This document shows positions 6,314 to 8,000 of a stretch of 8,000 nucleotides of DNA, in pieces. Source of the DNA: Clostridia bacterium (GTDB taxonomy: Bacteria > Bacillota > Clostridia > Oscillospirales > Butyricicoccaceae); contig JAFQKM010000207.1 in NCBI GenBank assembly GCA_017396925.1, positions 1 through 8,000 on the forward strand. Direction: 5' to 3'. Every line of letters starts with the position of its first letter. Positions within the stretch are counted from its first letter, which is position 1. The translations under genes and the position numbers were made by a program. The notes beneath the pieces are model-generated. The model saw nothing but the letters and a program-made list of their open reading frames with translations. It made no database searches and was not told the DNA's origin.

Positions 6314-6326
6314 CCTATGCTATAGT
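6298..6326 (+). promoter_or_regulatory. Strong promoter of the lipoprotein-siroheme operon
   Basis: Perfect TTGACA (6298-6303), a 17-base spacer, and TATAGT (6321-6326) with TG one base upstream (6318-6319), the extended -10 form. Predicted initiation near 6333 gives a leader of about 35 bases, ending in AGGAGG (6355-6360) 7 bases before the TTG start. The best sigma-A-type promoter in the window. Confidence 0.85.
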
Positions 6327-6367
6327 AACGGAGCAAGATAATATAAAACTTATTAGGAGGATTTATT

Positions 6368-7363
6368 TTGAAAGTAAAAGCTAATACTTCATGTTTATCT
6401 TTGCTTATGGCTCTGCTGCTTCTGCTGAGCGGCTGCCAGCAGCCTGTACAGGAATCGGCCGATCCGCAGGAAGAGATCTCGTCGGAGAACACGGCCGAAC
6501 CCGAAGCCTATACATTTGAAGACGACCTGGGCCGTACCGTTACCGTCGAACAGCCCGCCCGCGTCGCTTCCCTGCTGGGCAGCTTTGCCGAAGTCTGGAT
6601 GCTGGCCGGCGGCGATATCTGCGCTACTGCCGATGATGCATGGGAGGATTTCGGCCTCGATCTGGCCGAAGATACCGTCAATCTGGGCATGACCAAGGAG
6701 GTCGATCTCGAGCGCCTCTTCTCGGCCGAGCCCGATTTCGTCATTGCCAGCGCCAACACCGACGCCAATCTGGAAATGATGGAAACCCTCGAAAAGGCCG
6801 GTATCTCCACCGCTTACTTTGACGTATCTGATTTTGACGATTACCTGCATATGCTGAAGATCTGCACCGACATCACCGGCCGCGAGGATCTTTACAAGCA
6901 GAACGGTTTGGATGTTCAGGCACATATCGAAGAGGTCGTTGCCCAGAGCAAACAGCGTCTGGAAGGGCACGAAGCCCCCTCGATCCTGCTGCTCCGCGCC
7001 TCTTCGGCCAGTATCCGTGCCAAAAACAGCAAAAACAATGTCCTTGGTGAAATGCTGGCCTCTCTCGGCTGCCACAACATTGCCGACAGCGACGCCATGC
7101 TGCTGGAAGAGCTCAATGTAGAGAGCATCATTGCTCTCGACCCCGATATGATCTTTGTTGTGCCGCTGGGCGACGACGTTTCCAAGGCCGAGGCCAATAT
7201 CGACGCCATGTTTGCCGAAAACCCTGCATGGAGCCACCTTTCGGCCATTCAGAACGACCGCGTTTTCTTTATGGACAAGATGCTTTATAACTTCAAGCCC
7301 AACGCACGCTGGGGCGAAGCCTACGAAAAGCTGGAAGCTCTGCTGAGCGATCATATGGAATAA
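6368..7363 (+). CDS. Iron/siderophore/corrinoid-type ABC substrate-binding lipoprotein, 331 aa
   Basis: An extracellular lipoprotein that should bind a metal complex for an ABC importer. It has a typical lipoprotein signal: charged N terminus (K2, K4), hydrophobic core at about 10-20 and lipobox L-S-G-C with the acylated cysteine at 23. An acidic linker follows, then a periplasmic-binding (PF01497/FecB-type) domain from about 48 to 325: FEDDLGRTVTVEQPARVASLLGS opening, LERLFSAEPDFVIA (114-127), FDDYLHMLKICTDITGRED (156-174) and the closing NFKPNARWGEAYEKL (308-322). The start is a TTG with AGGAGG 7 bases upstream, placed directly in front of the signal sequence. Family members carry ferric siderophores, haem, cobalamin or molybdate-like ligands; the ligand cannot be told here. 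No permease or ATPase gene is in its unit. The siroheme gene 10 bases downstream hints at iron or a tetrapyrrole. Confidence 0.9.
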   Translation: MKVKANTSCLSLLMALLLLLSGCQQPVQESADPQEEISSENTAEPEAYTFEDDLGRTVTVEQPARVASLLGSFAEVWMLAGGDICATADDAWEDFGLDLAEDTVNLGMTKEVDLERLFSAEPDFVIASANTDANLEMMETLEKAGISTAYFDVSDFDDYLHMLKICTDITGREDLYKQNGLDVQAHIEEVVAQSKQRLEGHEAPSILLLRASSASIRAKNSKNNVLGEMLASLGCHNIADSDAMLLEELNVESIIALDPDMIFVVPLGDDVSKAEANIDAMFAENPAWSHLSAIQNDRVFFMDKMLYNFKPNARWGEAYEKLEALLSDHME

Positions 7364-7373
7364 GAGGCAGATC

Positions 7374-7928
7374 ATGGCCTACTTTCCCTTTTTTGCCGAC
7401 CTGCAGGATCGCAGGATCCTGATCTGCGGCAGCGGCCCCAAGGCAATCGAAAAGCAGCGGAAGCTGGCCCCCTTCGGTGCCCGGCTGCACTGTACCGACA
7501 GATTCGCCCCCGCCCTGCTGGATCCGCGACCCGATCTGGTCATCGCTGCCGAAGAAGACCGCCAGGCCAACCGCCGTACGGCCCTCTGCTGCCGCGAACA
7601 GCACATTCCGGTCAATGCCGTAGACGACCGCGACTTCTGCGATTTCATCTTTCCTGCCGTGCTGGCCACCGAAAAGCTGACCGCAGGCATCTCCACCGGC
7701 GGTGCCAGCCCGACCGCCGCGGTCATGATTCGCGATCGCCTGGAAGAACTTCTCGGCACGCATATCGACGAGATCCTCTCCTGGCTGGAGGCCCTGCGGC
7801 CCCGTATCGGCGCTGAAATAAAAGACCCTGCCGTACGCAAGGCCCTCTGGCGCAAGCTTTTTGCCCTTGCATTGGAGCTCGACCGACCGCTGAACGAAGA
7901 CGAACTGCAGCAGCTCCTTCAAAAATAA
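7374..7928 (+). CDS. Precorrin-2 dehydrogenase (siroheme synthase, Met8/SirC/CysG-N type), 184 aa
   Basis: Cytoplasmic enzyme that oxidises precorrin-2 to sirohydrochlorin with NAD; some relatives also insert iron to make siroheme. Features: N-terminal Rossmann fold (RRILICGSGPKAIEKQRKL, 13-31) in which the family's usual GGG turn reads G19-S20-G21; the signature NAVDDRDFCDFIFPA (81-95), with D84 at the position of the catalytic Asp of CysG (D104, aligned from memory); and STGGASPTAAVMIRDRLEELL (107-127), matching the family's S-(S/T)-G-G-x-S-P segment. A helical C terminus follows. The length fits stand-alone dehydrogenases (about 150-220 aa), and there is no methyltransferase domain. The ATG at 7374 has AAGAGG 6 bases upstream and lies 10 bases after the lipoprotein stop, so the genes form an operon. 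Whether it also acts as ferrochelatase is open. Confidence 0.9.
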   Translation: MAYFPFFADLQDRRILICGSGPKAIEKQRKLAPFGARLHCTDRFAPALLDPRPDLVIAAEEDRQANRRTALCCREQHIPVNAVDDRDFCDFIFPAVLATEKLTAGISTGGASPTAAVMIRDRLEELLGTHIDEILSWLEALRPRIGAEIKDPAVRKALWRKLFALALELDRPLNEDELQQLLQK

Positions 7929-7936
7929 CCGACAGA

Positions 7937-7975
7937 AAAAGCCACCTTTCATCCCTCGGATAAAAGGTGGCTTTT
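7937..7975 (+). terminator. Strong terminator, likely bidirectional
   Basis: GCCACCTTT (7941-7949) pairs with AAAGGTGGC (7963-7971) around a 13-base loop. Flanking AAAA (7937-7940) and TTTT (7972-7975) extend the stem to 13 bp. T-rich sequence follows on the plus strand (TTTTATTTT) and on the minus strand (TTTTT), so it can also end a convergent transcript. It begins 8 bases after the siroheme gene's stop. Confidence 0.92.
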
Positions 7976-8000
7976 ATTTTGGGTTCAGTGAATGGCCGTA

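Larger units (their letters stand above)
6242..6324. repeat. 9-bp inverted repeat spanning the divergent promoters
   Basis: TATAGCATA (6242-6250) and its exact reverse complement TATGCTATA (6316-6324) lie 65 bases apart. Each overlaps the -10 region of one of the two divergent promoters. Part of the similarity follows from both being -10 boxes, but the match extends beyond the hexamers. It could be a paired operator site. Confidence 0.45.

Noticed and set aside
6395..7375. Minus-strand open frame of 326 codons opposite the lipoprotein gene
   Set aside because: The plus strand encodes a clear lipobox and binding-protein domain behind a strong promoter; the opposite frame is a codon-bias shadow.
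7972..8000. End of a convergent minus-strand gene at the right edge
   Set aside because: Two minus-strand frames close with stops in this stretch and the terminator is bidirectional, so a convergent gene is plausible, but fewer than ten codons are visible and nothing can be recognised.

Overview
The window reads as chromosomal DNA from a moderately GC-rich Gram-positive bacterium, most likely a gut-type Clostridia (Oscillospirales-like) member. The basis is strong AGGAGG-type ribosome binding sites, three TTG start codons among nine genes, an iron-type lipoprotein of the Firmicutes style and short AT-rich regulatory gaps between GC-richer genes. This placement is inference; there is no rRNA or other phylogenetic marker here. 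It looks like ordinary core genome: no mobile element, CRISPR array, tRNA or rRNA was seen.

Layout. Positions 1-6196 are all on the minus strand and 6368-7928 on the plus strand, diverging from a promoter region at about 6197-6367. Read in the direction of transcription, the minus strand holds: mutY (6196-5141), a previously unlisted 42-codon gene (5073-4945), tex (4942-2798), a membrane-anchored protein of unknown function (2743-2123) closed by a terminator, and then a separate unit with its own extended -10 promoter. That unit is a two-repeat DUF1508/YegP-like protein (1917-1546), an MFS transporter (1503-220) and the first 61 codons of a second, clearly paralogous MFS transporter (183-1, running off the window). 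The plus strand holds a two-gene unit: a lipoprotein substrate-binding protein of the iron/siderophore/corrinoid class (6368-7363) and a precorrin-2 dehydrogenase of siroheme synthesis (7374-7928), closed by a strong, probably bidirectional, terminator.

How the genes fit together. mutY (repair of 8-oxoG:A mismatches) and tex (transcription-associated RNA-binding protein) are housekeeping genes. The small gene upstream of tex ends 2 bases before the tex TTG start, and the tex Shine-Dalgarno lies inside its last codons, so the two are probably translationally coupled. The lipoprotein and siroheme genes suggest joint handling of metal or tetrapyrrole. The DUF1508 protein heads an apparent operon with two MFS exporters or permeases of unknown substrate.

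The most unusual signals are: (i) a perfect 9-bp hairpin after tex whose 3' arm is the Shine-Dalgarno of the next gene and whose U-tract runs directly into that gene's ATG, so one element is both terminator and ribosome-site lock; (ii) the coupled small gene before tex; (iii) a divergent promoter region where the same 9-bp sequence, inverted, covers both -10 regions. No completely new multi-gene system could be supported. No gene-free stretch exceeds 300 bases; the longest, 1918-2122 and 6197-6367, hold the promoters, terminator and repeats listed below.
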